From NCBI GenBank assembly GCA_036513315.1, contig DATBZF010000027.1:12467-76466 (forward strand): a DNA stretch of 64,000 nt. Reading direction: 5' to 3'. A program made the position numbers and the translations under genes. Positions 17,132 to 25,861 of the stretch are shown piece by piece (positions within the stretch are counted from its first letter, which is position 1; the number at the start of each line of letters is the position of its first letter). Below the pieces are notes generated by a model, which was not told where the DNA came from, did not search any database, and was given only the letters and a program-made list of their open reading frames with translations. The stretch comes from Roseiarcus sp036513315 (lineage in GTDB: Bacteria; Pseudomonadota; Alphaproteobacteria; Rhizobiales; Beijerinckiaceae).

Positions 17132-18424
17132 CTATTCGTGCGCGACCTTGCCGGCAACAAGGGTCAATTTCACCCGCCCCTCCATCCGCGCTTCGTCGAA
17201 TGGCGTATTGCGGCAGCGCGAATGCAGCGTAGCGGGATCGAGAATATAGGGCTCGTCGGGATCGAAGCGAATGAGATCGGCGCGCGCGCCCAGAGCGAGC
17301 CTGCCGCCCGGCAGCCCGAGAATTTCCGCCGGACGCGTCGACATCGCCCGCAGCATGCGCGCCAGACTGATCTGGCCCGCCGACACAAGCCGCAGGCTGG
17401 CCGAAAGCATCGTCTCGAGGCCGATCGCGCCGGCTTCCGCCTCCGCGAAAGGCAGCCGCTTGGTCTCGACATCCTGCGGATCGTGATCTGAAACCACGAC
17501 GTCGATGGTTCCCTCAGCCAGCGCCTCGACCAAGGTGAGCCGTTCTTCCTCAGCCCGCAGCGGCGGGCTGAGCTTGAGGAAGGTCCGGTAATCTCCAACG
17601 TCGATCTCGTTCAGCGTCAGATGATTGATCGACACGCCGCAGGTGACGGCGAGGCCGGATTCCTTGGCCCGCCGCATCGCTGCAACCGATAGCGAATTGC
17701 TTGCGAACATGGCGTGATAACGCGCGCCGGTCAGCCCGATCAGCCGGAGGTCGCGGTCGAGCATGATGGTTTCCGCCTCGCGCGGCACGCCCGGCAGGCC
17801 AAGCCGGCTTGCGCGTTCGCCTTCGGCCATCACGCCTTCGCCCACCAGGTCGCGATCCTCGCAAACATGCATGACGAGCGCGCCGAAATCGCGCGCATAG
17901 GTCAGCGCGCGGCGCATCACCTGGGCGTTGGCGATGGAGCGGCGACCATCGGAAAAAGCGACCGCGCCGGCTTCCGCCAGCAACCCGATCTCGGCGATCT
18001 CGCGCCCCTCAAGGCCCTTGGTCAAGGCGGCGCAGGGCAGAATGCGGACCTTGGCGGTGTCGCGGGCGCGACGCAGGATGAAGTCGACCACCGCCGGCTC
18101 GTCGACGGCCGGGCTGGTGTCGGGCCGCGCCACCACCGTGGTGACCCCGCCCGCCGCCGCGGCGGCGCTGGCGGTGGCGATCGTCTCGCGATGCTCGGCC
18201 CCGGGCTCGCCGATGAAAGCGCGCATGTCGATGAGGCCGGGCGCGACGACATCGCCGGCGCAATCGACAATGCGCGACTCCGCCGGCGCCGAATCCCCGG
18301 TGACCGCGCCGCCGAGCCCGGCGATGAGCCCGCCGATGATCAGAACGCCGCCATTCGTCTCCACGCCCGAGGCTGGGTCGACGAGACGGGCGTTAATGAG
18401 GGCGCAAGGGCGATTGTCGGTCAC
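17132..18424 (-). CDS. pyrC: Dihydroorotase-like protein, probably non-catalytic PyrC'
   Basis: A 430-residue protein of the type I dihydroorotase/amidohydrolase family. The first metal motif, normally DxHxH in the context PGLIDxHxHxxEPG, here reads PGLIDMRAFIGEPG (residues about 64-74), so both zinc-binding histidines are missing. Such degenerate PyrC' proteins are known from pyrBC' operons, for example in Pseudomonas, where they are structural partners of aspartate transcarbamoylase; a separate active dihydroorotase must be encoded elsewhere. GTG 18424 with GGAG 5 nt upstream is the likely start. It is followed by plsY and dprA. Its expected partner pyrB lies 3.2 kb upstream, beyond a block of opposite-strand genes. 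Confidence 0.85.
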   Translation of the reverse strand: MTDNRPCALINARLVDPASGVETNGGVLIIGGLIAGLGGAVTGDSAPAESRIVDCAGDVVAPGLIDMRAFIGEPGAEHRETIATASAAAAAGGVTTVVARPDTSPAVDEPAVVDFILRRARDTAKVRILPCAALTKGLEGREIAEIGLLAEAGAVAFSDGRRSIANAQVMRRALTYARDFGALVMHVCEDRDLVGEGVMAEGERASRLGLPGVPREAETIMLDRDLRLIGLTGARYHAMFASNSLSVAAMRRAKESGLAVTCGVSINHLTLNEIDVGDYRTFLKLSPPLRAEEERLTLVEALAEGTIDVVVSDHDPQDVETKRLPFAEAEAGAIGLETMLSASLRLVSAGQISLARMLRAMSTRPAEILGLPGGRLALGARADLIRFDPDEPYILDPATLHSRCRNTPFDEARMEGRVKLTLVAGKVAHE

Positions 18425-18579
18425 GAAGGCTCCGATAGCTTGCGCATGGACGAAGCGCAACCATATCAACATTTCCAAATTGAATTTGTAGACCCGCCGC
18501 CGCATTCTTGTCGGGCCATTTTCGGGTTAAGGTGTTAGTCGTTTGGTCCGCGTCTTTCCCTCAGGCCACCTGGACTTTC

Positions 18580-19806
18580 ATGTCTCGCGCTCTCCTCGTT
18601 CACGCCGCCGCCGAACTGGCCGCCATCCGCGAGGCCGGACTCTGGAAACGCGAGCGGGCGATCGCCTCGCCGCAGGGTGGCAGCGTCGTCGTCGCGGAAG
18701 ACGTTCCGCCCGGCGCTGGCGGCCACAACAGCGGCGGCGTCGAACTCCTCAATCTTTGCGCCAACAACTACCTTGGCCTCGCCGATCATCCCCGCCTGAT
18801 CGCGGCCGCCAAAGCCGCGCTGGACAGCCATGGTTTCGGCATGGCGTCGGTGCGGTTCATTTGCGGCACGCAGGATCTTCACCTGGCGCTGGAACAGAAG
18901 CTCGCGGCGTTTCTGCGCATGGATGACGCGATCCTCTTCTCCTCTTGTTTCGACGCCAACGGCGGCGTGTTCGAAGCGCTGCTCGGCGCCGAGGACGCGA
19001 TCATTTCCGACGCGCTGAACCATGCGTCGATCATCGACGGCGTCAGGCTCTGCAAGGCGCGCCGCCTGCGCTATTCCAACAACGACATGGGCGAGCTCGA
19101 GGCGCGGCTGATCGAAGCCAAAGACGCGCGTTCGCGGCTGATTGTCACCGACGGCGTTTTCTCAATGGACGGCATCATCGCCAATCTCGCCGCGATCTGC
19201 GACATCGCCGAACGGCATGATGCGCTCGTCATGGTCGACGACAGCCATGCAGTCGGCTTCATCGGCGCGCGCGGCGCGGGAACGCCGGAGCGTTGCGGCG
19301 TCGAAGGGCGCGTACATCTGATCAGCGGGACTTTGGGCAAGGCCCTGGGCGGCGCCTCGGGCGGCTATATCGCTGGACCTAAGCCATTTGTCGATCTTCT
19401 GCGCCAACGCGCGCGGCCCTATCTCTTCTCCAACGCGCTCGCCCCCTCGATCACGGCGGCGACGATCGAGGCGCTCGAACTGGTCGCGACATCGGCGGAC
19501 TTACGCGAAAACCTCACCCGCAACGCCGCCTATTTCCGCAAGGGCTTGACGGCGGCAGGCTTCTCGCTGACGCCGGGCGAACACCCGATCATCCCGGTGA
19601 TGATCGGCGATGCGGCGGCGGCGGCGCGGCTGGCGGGTGAATTGCAGCGGCGCGGCGTCTATGTCACCGCCTTTTCCTATCCGGTCGTGCCGCACGGCAA
19701 GGCGCGGATACGAACCCAGATGAACGCCGCCCATTCGCTCGCTGATCTCGACCGCGCCATCGCCGCTTTCGCTTCGGCTGGTCACGCGGTCGGCCTCATC
19801 CCCTGA
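18580..19806 (+). CDS. kbl: Glycine C-acetyltransferase (2-amino-3-ketobutyrate CoA ligase)
   Basis: A 408-residue PLP enzyme of the alpha-oxoamine synthase family that cleaves 2-amino-3-ketobutyrate with CoA into glycine and acetyl-CoA. Landmarks are LCANNYLGLADHP, SVRFICGTQDLHLALEQKLA, the cofactor residues in VDDSHAVGFIGARGAGT, and the PLP lysine in ISGTLGKALGGASGG. It is directly followed by tdh, so the pair forms the two-step threonine-to-glycine route. The ATG at 18580 gives MSRALLVHAAAEL; the frame is open 24 codons upstream without similarity. Confidence 0.95.
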   Translation: MSRALLVHAAAELAAIREAGLWKRERAIASPQGGSVVVAEDVPPGAGGHNSGGVELLNLCANNYLGLADHPRLIAAAKAALDSHGFGMASVRFICGTQDLHLALEQKLAAFLRMDDAILFSSCFDANGGVFEALLGAEDAIISDALNHASIIDGVRLCKARRLRYSNNDMGELEARLIEAKDARSRLIVTDGVFSMDGIIANLAAICDIAERHDALVMVDDSHAVGFIGARGAGTPERCGVEGRVHLISGTLGKALGGASGGYIAGPKPFVDLLRQRARPYLFSNALAPSITAATIEALELVATSADLRENLTRNAAYFRKGLTAAGFSLTPGEHPIIPVMIGDAAAAARLAGELQRRGVYVTAFSYPVVPHGKARIRTQMNAAHSLADLDRAIAAFASAGHAVGLIP

Positions 19807-19836
19807 CCGCCGCCGCTCCAAGGAAGAATTCGCGCC

Positions 19837-20865
19837 ATGAAATCACTGGTCAAAGCAAAGTCAGAGCGCGGCCTTTGGCGAGAGGAGACGCCGCGACCCG
19901 AATTCGGCCCGAACGACGTGCTGATCAAGGTGAAGAAAGCTGCGATCTGTGGCACCGATCTTCATATTTACAATTGGGACAAATGGGCGGCGCGCACGAT
20001 TCCTGTGCCAATGGTGGTCGGCCACGAATATCTCGGCGTGATCGAAGCGGTTGGCCGCGACGTAACGGCGCTGAAGGTCGGCCAGCGCGTTTCCGGCGAG
20101 GGGCATATCGTCTGCGGCTTCTGCCGCAATTGCCGCGCCGGGCGCGGCCATCTCTGCCGCAATACTCTCGGCGTTGGCGTCAATCGACCGGGCGCCTTCG
20201 CCGATTACGTCGCCATCCCCGCCTCCAACGCCTATCTCATCCCGGACTCGATCCCCGACGAAATCGCCGCCATCCTCGATCCGCTCGGCAATGCCGTGCA
20301 CACCGCTTTGTCGTTCGATCTGGTCGGCGAGGATGTGCTGATCACCGGCGCGGGTCCGATTGGCCTGATGGCGATCGCCATCTGCCGCCATGTCGGCGCC
20401 CGCAATATCGTCATCACCGACGTCAATGATTATCGTCTGGATTTGGCCAGGAAAATGGGCGCCACCCGCGCCGTACGCGCCGATCGTCAGACGCTTCGAG
20501 CAGTGATGGACGAGATCGACATGCACGAGGGCTTCGACGTCGGGCTTGAAATGTCGGGCAATCCAAGGGCTTTGCGCGACATGATCGGCTCGATGAACAA
20601 TGGCGCCAAGGTCGCCCTGCTCGGCATCCTCGCCGACGAGGCGGCGATCGACTGGAACCAAGTCATTTTCAAAGGCCTGACGCTCAAGGGCATCTATGGC
20701 CGCGAAATGTATGAGACCTGGTACAAGATGCTCGCCATGCTGCAAAGCGGGCTCGATGTGACGCCGGTGATCACCCATCGCCTGCCGATGGCGGAATATG
20801 AGAAGGGCTTCGCCGCATTGAACGCCGGACAGGCCTGCAAAGTGGTGCTCGATTTCAACGCGTGA
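19837..20865 (+). CDS. tdh: L-threonine 3-dehydrogenase
   Basis: A 342-residue zinc-dependent medium-chain dehydrogenase that oxidises threonine to 2-amino-3-ketobutyrate for Kbl. Catalytic zinc ligands are in AICGTDLHIYNWD and VVGHEYLGVIE. The structural zinc cysteines are in VCGFCRNCRAGRGHLCRN, and the Rossmann loop is ITGAGPIGLMAIAICRH. An AAGGAAG Shine-Dalgarno lies 10 nt before the ATG, and the gene follows kbl by 30 nt in one operon. Confidence 0.97.
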   Translation: MKSLVKAKSERGLWREETPRPEFGPNDVLIKVKKAAICGTDLHIYNWDKWAARTIPVPMVVGHEYLGVIEAVGRDVTALKVGQRVSGEGHIVCGFCRNCRAGRGHLCRNTLGVGVNRPGAFADYVAIPASNAYLIPDSIPDEIAAILDPLGNAVHTALSFDLVGEDVLITGAGPIGLMAIAICRHVGARNIVITDVNDYRLDLARKMGATRAVRADRQTLRAVMDEIDMHEGFDVGLEMSGNPRALRDMIGSMNNGAKVALLGILADEAAIDWNQVIFKGLTLKGIYGREMYETWYKMLAMLQSGLDVTPVITHRLPMAEYEKGFAALNAGQACKVVLDFNA

Positions 20866-20977
20866 TTCGGCGCCTATATATATATAAAGACTCGATCAAG
20901 AATCGTTCCGGCTGGTCGACAGCAACGGCTAAGCGACACTGCGGCAATCCGAATCAGCTTGCGTTCCGGAAAGAAAA

Positions 20978-21000
20978 TTCCTTGTAAGGAAAATCCTTAC
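20978..21000 (+). promoter_or_regulatory. Overlapping inverted repeats, probable TA autoregulation operator
   Basis: Two nested inverted repeats lie 9 nt before the antitoxin ATG: TTCCTT-GT-AAGGAA (20978-20991) and GTAAGGA-AAA-TCCTTAC (20984-21000). AbrB/MazE-type antitoxins usually bind such palindromes to repress their own operon. The AAGGA part could also serve as the Shine-Dalgarno, so binding would occlude translation as well. Confidence 0.6.
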
Positions 21001-21009
21001 GAGACTCGC

Positions 21010-21225
21010 ATGATCACCAGCAAGTTGACCACTAAAGGTCAAACGACGATTCCGCAGCCCGTCCGAGCCGCGCTCCGGCTTAGGGGAGGCGATGAGTTGG
21101 CTTACGTCATTGAAAATGGATGGGCGATCCTTATGAAAGCGCGAGCCGAGCCGATCGACGATCCATTCGGCCCCTTCACCGAATGGGATAGTGACGCCGA
21201 TCGGAAGGCTTATGCCAAGCTTTAA
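21010..21225 (+). CDS. AbrB/MazE-family antitoxin
   Basis: A 71-residue protein with a swapped-hairpin AbrB domain: MITSKLTTKGQTTIPQPVR followed by LRGGDELAYVIENGWAILMKA is the classic pattern. The acidic C-terminus (DPFGPFTEWDSDADRKAYAKL) is the usual toxin-binding tail. The ATG at 21010 is chosen because the AbrB domain starts there and the palindromic operator precedes it. Its end overlaps the toxin start by 14 nt. It is a DNA-binding autorepressor and toxin neutraliser by family. Confidence 0.88.
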   Translation: MITSKLTTKGQTTIPQPVRAALRLRGGDELAYVIENGWAILMKARAEPIDDPFGPFTEWDSDADRKAYAKL

Positions 21226-21553
21226 ACAAGGCGATATGGTTCGGGTACCATTCCCCTACACGAATCGTTCGACGCGCCAACATCGACCGGCGCTCGTCGT
21301 GTCTGCTGGCGGCATCGGCGAAAGCGAAGAGCTGTTGTGGGTAGCAATGATCACGAGCGTCGAAAACCGGGCGTGGCCCGGCGATGTGTCGCTTGGCAAA
21401 CGCTATGGCGAAGCGGGATTGCCAGCGCCATCCGTGATCCGGCCTTGTAAAATTGCCACGATCGAAGCCCACCACGCCGAGCCGCTCGGACGGATCAAGC
21501 CGCCTCTGATGGCCGAGGTCATGATTGCCTTACGTAAATATCTCGGACTCTGA
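21212..21553 (+). CDS. MazF/PemK-family toxin (growth inhibitor)
   Basis: A 113-residue protein of the PemK/MazF endoribonuclease fold. FKQGDMVRVPFPYTNRSTRQHRPALVVS is the conserved opening beta-barrel with the family Arg-Pro-Ala pattern. VAMITSVENRAWPGDVSL and GLPAPSVIRPCKIATIE match the later core, although the usual TSxxR motif is altered. ATG 21212 is favoured. The 14-nt overlap with the antitoxin gene indicates coupled translation. RNA-cleaving activity is inferred from the family only. Confidence 0.88.
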   Translation: MPSFKQGDMVRVPFPYTNRSTRQHRPALVVSAGGIGESEELLWVAMITSVENRAWPGDVSLGKRYGEAGLPAPSVIRPCKIATIEAHHAEPLGRIKPPLMAEVMIALRKYLGL

Positions 21554-21616
21554 GAAAAGTGCGCTTTCGATAAGGAACGCGTTCTTAGATCGTTAGTCGC
21601 GGCGCCCGTCCGCGCC

Positions 21617-22576
21617 TCACCCGTTCGGCAAATGCTGCGCCAGCGCCTCAAGCACCGCCATGCGCACGGCCACGCCCATCTCGACCTGTTCGCGGATCAG
21701 CGACTGAGCGCCGTCGGCAACGAGGGAATCGATCTCGACGCCGCGATTCATCGGGCCAGGATGCATGACCAAAGCGTCGGGCTTGGCCCAGCGCAACTTC
21801 TCCTCATCGAGCCCGAAATAGCGGAAATATTCCTTGGTCGAAGGCACAAAGGCGCCGTTCATGCGCTCGCGCTGCAGACGCAACATCATCACAATATCGG
21901 CGCCGGCCAGCCCGGCGCGCATGTCGCGGAACACTTCGACACCCATATGCTCGATACCCGGCGGCAGCAGCGTCGAAGGGCCGACGACGCGCACGCGCGC
22001 CCCCAAGGCGCCCAGCAGCAGAATGTTCGAGCGCGCGACGCGCGAGTGCAATATGTCGCCGCAAATCGCCACGACCAGCCCCTCGATGCGCCCCTTGTTG
22101 CGGCGGATCGTCAACGCGTCGAGGAGAGCCTGGGTCGGATGCTCATGGGCGCCGTCGCCGGCGTTGATGACCGAGCAATCGACCTTGCGCGCGAGCAGAT
22201 GGACGGCGCCCGCCTGGTGATGGCGCACCACGATAATGTCGGGCCGCATGGCGTTGAGCGTTGCCGCCGTGTCGATCAGCGTCTCGCCCTTTTTGACGCT
22301 GGAATTGGCGGTCGACATGTTCATCACATCGGCGCCGAGCCGCTTGCCGGCGAGTTCGAACGAGGATTGCGTCCGGGTCGAGACTTCGAAGAACAGGTTG
22401 ATCTGTGTGCGCCCGCGCAGCGTCGTGCGCTTCTTCTCGACCTGTCGCGAAATCTCAACGGCGGAGTCCGCCAGATCGAGCAGAGCGACGATTTCCAGGG
22501 ACGACAGACCTTCGATGCCGAGCAGATGGCGTTGCGAGAAAATCGGCTTTTGCAGCGTGGCTTGCATCAGAGACAA
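21617..22576 (-). CDS. pyrB: Aspartate carbamoyltransferase catalytic subunit
   Basis: A 319-residue enzyme joining carbamoyl phosphate and aspartate in pyrimidine synthesis. Motifs: FFEVSTRTQSSFE (carbamoyl phosphate site), HEHPTQALLDALTI, and the aspartate-side RLQRERMNGAFVPSTKEYF and VMHPGPMNRGVEI. No pyrI regulatory gene follows. In this class the enzyme associates with the PyrC' protein, here found downstream on the same strand but separated by the kbl-tdh-TA block. ATG 22576 or 22567 may be the start. Confidence 0.96.
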   Translation of the reverse strand: MSLMQATLQKPIFSQRHLLGIEGLSSLEIVALLDLADSAVEISRQVEKKRTTLRGRTQINLFFEVSTRTQSSFELAGKRLGADVMNMSTANSSVKKGETLIDTAATLNAMRPDIIVVRHHQAGAVHLLARKVDCSVINAGDGAHEHPTQALLDALTIRRNKGRIEGLVVAICGDILHSRVARSNILLLGALGARVRVVGPSTLLPPGIEHMGVEVFRDMRAGLAGADIVMMLRLQRERMNGAFVPSTKEYFRYFGLDEEKLRWAKPDALVMHPGPMNRGVEIDSLVADGAQSLIREQVEMGVAVRMAVLEALAQHLPNG

Positions 22577-22778
22577 AGCCTATAGGCCCTCGCTCGCGAA
22601 GGGGCAAGACGGCGCGCCTTTGGGCGAAGCCCTTGACGCCCTCGCTTTGCCCACCATTTGACACGCGGCCCGCGCTCCACCATTTTCCGCGCCCTGTTCG
22701 GCCCCCCGGGGTCAAGGCATTTTCGCGGCCGAGCGCCCTTTCAAGGTAAACGCCAACCGCGTCCGAGGATAATTTCGC

Positions 22779-25730
22779 ATGAAGGTCGTGATCGTCGAAT
22801 CGCCGTCCAAGGCCAAGACAATCAACAGATATCTGGGCAAGGATTACGACGTCTACGCCTCGTTCGGCCATGTTCGCGACCTGCCGCCCAAGGACGGCTC
22901 GGTCGATCCGGACAATGATTTCGCCATGCTGTGGGAAGTCGACGGCAAGGCGGCCAAGCGCCTCTCCGACATTGCGGCGGCGGTCAAAGACGCCGACCGC
23001 GTGATTCTCGCGACCGACCCGGATCGCGAAGGCGAAGCGATCTCCTGGCATATCTACGAAATCCTGAAAGCCAAACGAGTCCTGAAGGACAAGCGCGTCG
23101 ACCGGGTGGTCTTCAACGCGGTGACCAAGGAAGCCGTCATCGACGCGATGCGTCATCCCCGCGAGATCGACGCCGCTCTCGTCGACGCCTATCTCGCGCG
23201 GCGCGCGCTCGACTATCTCGTCGGCTTCAATCTTTCGCCAGTGCTATGGCGCAAGCTTCCCGGCGCGCGCTCGGCGGGGCGCGTGCAATCGGTGGCGCTG
23301 CGCATCGTCTGCGACCGCGAACTCGAAATCGAGAAATTCGTCAAACGCGAATATTGGTCGATCCTCGCACATCTGAAGACGGCGGCGAATGCGCCCTTCA
23401 CCGCGCGGCTCGTCGGCGCCGACGGCAAGAAGATCAACCGCCTCGATATCGGCTCCGGCAAGGAGGCGGAAGATTTCAAAGTGGCGCTGGAAGCCGCCAA
23501 ATTCTCGGTAACGGAAGTCGAATCGAAGCCCGCCAAGCGGCATCCCTACCCGCCCTTCACCACCTCCACCTTGCAGCAGGAAGCTTCGCGCAAACTCGGC
23601 CTCGCGCCGGCGCGCACGATGCAGATCGCGCAGCGTCTGTACGAGGGCGTCGACCTCGGCGAAGGCCTCGCCGGGCTCATTACCTACATGCGCACCGACG
23701 GCGTCGACCTCGCCCCCGAGGCGATCGAAGGCGCGCGCCAGGTGATCGGCAAGGATTTCGGCGCCAAATATGTTCCAGGCGTTCCGCGCAAATACACCGT
23801 CAAAGCCAAGAACGCCCAGGAAGCGCATGAGGCGATCCGGCCGACCGACCTTTCCCGCCGGCCGCGTGAAGTCGCCCGCCATCTCGAAGGCGATCAGGCC
23901 AAGCTTTACGAATTGATCTGGACCCGCACCATCGCCAGCCAGATGGAGAGCGCTGAGCTCGAACGCACCAGCGTCGACATTCTCGCCGCCGCCGGCGCGC
24001 GGCGCCTCGAATTTCGCGCGACCGGACAGGTCGTGCGTTTCGATGGCTTCCTCGCCCTCTATCAGGAAGGGCGCGACGACGAAGAGGATGAGGAATCGGG
24101 CCGCCTGCCCGCGATGAAAGCGGGCGAGGCGCTCGCCAAGGAGCGTATCGAAGCGTCGCAGCATTTCACCGAGCCTCCGCCGCGCTTCACCGAGGCGACG
24201 CTGGTCAAACGCATGGAGGAGCTTGGCATCGGCCGTCCCTCGACCTATGCCTCGACGCTCGCCGTGTTGCGCGACCGCGACTATGTCAGGCTCGAGAAGA
24301 AACGACTGTTCCCGGAAGACAAGGGACGGCTCGTCACCGCCTTCCTCGAATCCTTTTTCACCAGATATGTCGGCTATGATTTCACCGCCGATCTCGAAGA
24401 GAAACTCGACAAGGTCTCCAACAGTGAAATCGACTGGAAGGATTTGCTGCGCGACTTCTGGCGCGACTTCTCCGCCGCGATCGGCGGCACCAAGGAACTG
24501 CGCACGACCCAGGTGCTCGACAGCCTTAATGAATTGCTTGGGCCCCATATTTTCCCGGCCCGCGAGGACGGCGCCGACGCGCGTCTCTGCCCCCTGTGCA
24601 ACAAGGGGCAATTATCGCTCAAGCTCGGCAAGTTCGGCGCCTTCATCGGCTGCTCGAACTATCCCGAATGCAAATTCACCCGCGTCCTCTCGCCGACCGG
24701 ACAGGACCAGGCCAAAGGCGTAGAAGGCGAACGACCCGGCGTTCGCGTGCTCGGCCAGGATCCCGCGACGGGCGAGGAAATCACGTTGCGCAGCGGGCGC
24801 TTTGGCGATTACGTACAGCAGGGCGAAGGCGAAAAACCCAAACGGTGTTCGCTGCCAAAGGGATTGACGCCGTCGGATGTAACGCTTGAAAAAGCCTTGG
24901 CTTTGTTGTCGTTGCCGCGCGAAGTGGCGCGCCATCCCACCAGCGGCGAGCCGATCCTCGCCGGTATCGGCCGCTACGGCGCCTATGTCCAGCACGCCAA
25001 GACCTACGCCAATCTCGGCAAGGATGAAGACGTTCTTGAGATCGGCGGCAATCGCGCCATCGATCTCATCGTCGCCAAGGAAAGCGGCGCGGGCGGGCGG
25101 CGCTTCGGCGCCGGCTCCGGCCGCGCGCTCGGCGATCATCCGACACTGGGCGGCGCCGTCAGCGTGAAAGAGGGACGCTTCGGCGCCTATGTCAATCACG
25201 GCAAGATCAATGCGACCCTGCCCAAGGGAACGAACATTGAGGCGCTGACGCTCGATGACGCAGTCGCCGCGCTGGCCGCCAAAGCCGCCGGCGGCGGGGT
25301 CGGCGGCGGCCGTCTGCTTGGCGAACATCCCAAGGGCGGGCCCGTATCGGTGCGGCCGGGACGGTTCGGCGCCTATGTCAATTGGGGCAAGGTCAACGCG
25401 ACCATCCCGAAATCGGTCTCGCCGGACGATATTTCGCTGGGCGAAGCGATCGACCTGATCGAGGAGCGCGAAGGCCGGCCTTCCGGCGCCCGCGGCAAGC
25501 CGGCCCGCAAGGCGCCGGCCAAGGCGGCCGCGGCGAAGAAGGCCGCCAGCAACAGCAAGCCGCCGTTCAAGCCGGACGCCAAGCCCAAATCCGACGCCAA
25601 GCCCAAGTCCGACGCGAAGCCCAAGTCCGACGCAAAGCCCAAGTCGAGCATTGGCGCGGCGAAGCCGGCCCCTAAGGCGAAAGCAAAACCGGTCAAAAAG
25701 CCGTCCGCGAAAGCGAGACGAAAAGCCTGA
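22779..25730 (+). CDS. topA: DNA topoisomerase I with Lys-rich tail
   Basis: A 983-residue type IA topoisomerase that relaxes negative supercoils. The Toprim domain opens MKVVIVESPSKAKTI and has DPDREGEAISWHIYE. The catalytic tyrosine is Y303 in GLITYMRTDGVDL. A zinc ribbon (CPLCNKGQLSLKLGKFGAFIG, then CSNYPEC) is followed by three or four repeated TopA C-terminal modules with GRFGxYVxxG. The last about 80 residues are a Lys/Ala/Pro tail with four AKPKSD repeats, likely a nonspecific DNA-binding extension. It is divergent from pyrB. Confidence 0.97.
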   Translation: MKVVIVESPSKAKTINRYLGKDYDVYASFGHVRDLPPKDGSVDPDNDFAMLWEVDGKAAKRLSDIAAAVKDADRVILATDPDREGEAISWHIYEILKAKRVLKDKRVDRVVFNAVTKEAVIDAMRHPREIDAALVDAYLARRALDYLVGFNLSPVLWRKLPGARSAGRVQSVALRIVCDRELEIEKFVKREYWSILAHLKTAANAPFTARLVGADGKKINRLDIGSGKEAEDFKVALEAAKFSVTEVESKPAKRHPYPPFTTSTLQQEASRKLGLAPARTMQIAQRLYEGVDLGEGLAGLITYMRTDGVDLAPEAIEGARQVIGKDFGAKYVPGVPRKYTVKAKNAQEAHEAIRPTDLSRRPREVARHLEGDQAKLYELIWTRTIASQMESAELERTSVDILAAAGARRLEFRATGQVVRFDGFLALYQEGRDDEEDEESGRLPAMKAGEALAKERIEASQHFTEPPPRFTEATLVKRMEELGIGRPSTYASTLAVLRDRDYVRLEKKRLFPEDKGRLVTAFLESFFTRYVGYDFTADLEEKLDKVSNSEIDWKDLLRDFWRDFSAAIGGTKELRTTQVLDSLNELLGPHIFPAREDGADARLCPLCNKGQLSLKLGKFGAFIGCSNYPECKFTRVLSPTGQDQAKGVEGERPGVRVLGQDPATGEEITLRSGRFGDYVQQGEGEKPKRCSLPKGLTPSDVTLEKALALLSLPREVARHPTSGEPILAGIGRYGAYVQHAKTYANLGKDEDVLEIGGNRAIDLIVAKESGAGGRRFGAGSGRALGDHPTLGGAVSVKEGRFGAYVNHGKINATLPKGTNIEALTLDDAVAALAAKAAGGGVGGGRLLGEHPKGGPVSVRPGRFGAYVNWGKVNATIPKSVSPDDISLGEAIDLIEEREGRPSGARGKPARKAPAKAAAAKKAASNSKPPFKPDAKPKSDAKPKSDAKPKSDAKPKSSIGAAKPAPKAKAKPVKKPSAKARRKA
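25575..25646 (+). repeat. Four tandem 18-bp units in the topA tail
   Basis: Units start at 25575, 25593, 25611 and 25629 and differ by only one or two bases. Each encodes a DAKPKS hexapeptide. Near-identity at third positions suggests recent slippage or unequal recombination, so copy number may vary between strains. Confidence 0.9.
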
Positions 25731-25861
25731 CGGAACGGAGCGAGGGCGGCCGGCGTTTCCGGCCAGCTTGAATGTGACGGCGGCTTGGTGCAATTCTGGG
25801 CTGCCGAGCGACGTCAAGGGCGCATAATTCCTGCAGGCGCCCTGGTGGAGGGAGTCGCGTT

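Noticed and set aside
20870..20890. TATATATATA run after tdh as a promoter or mobile-element end
   Set aside because: Short AT repeat only; no matching -35, inverted ends or target duplication seen.
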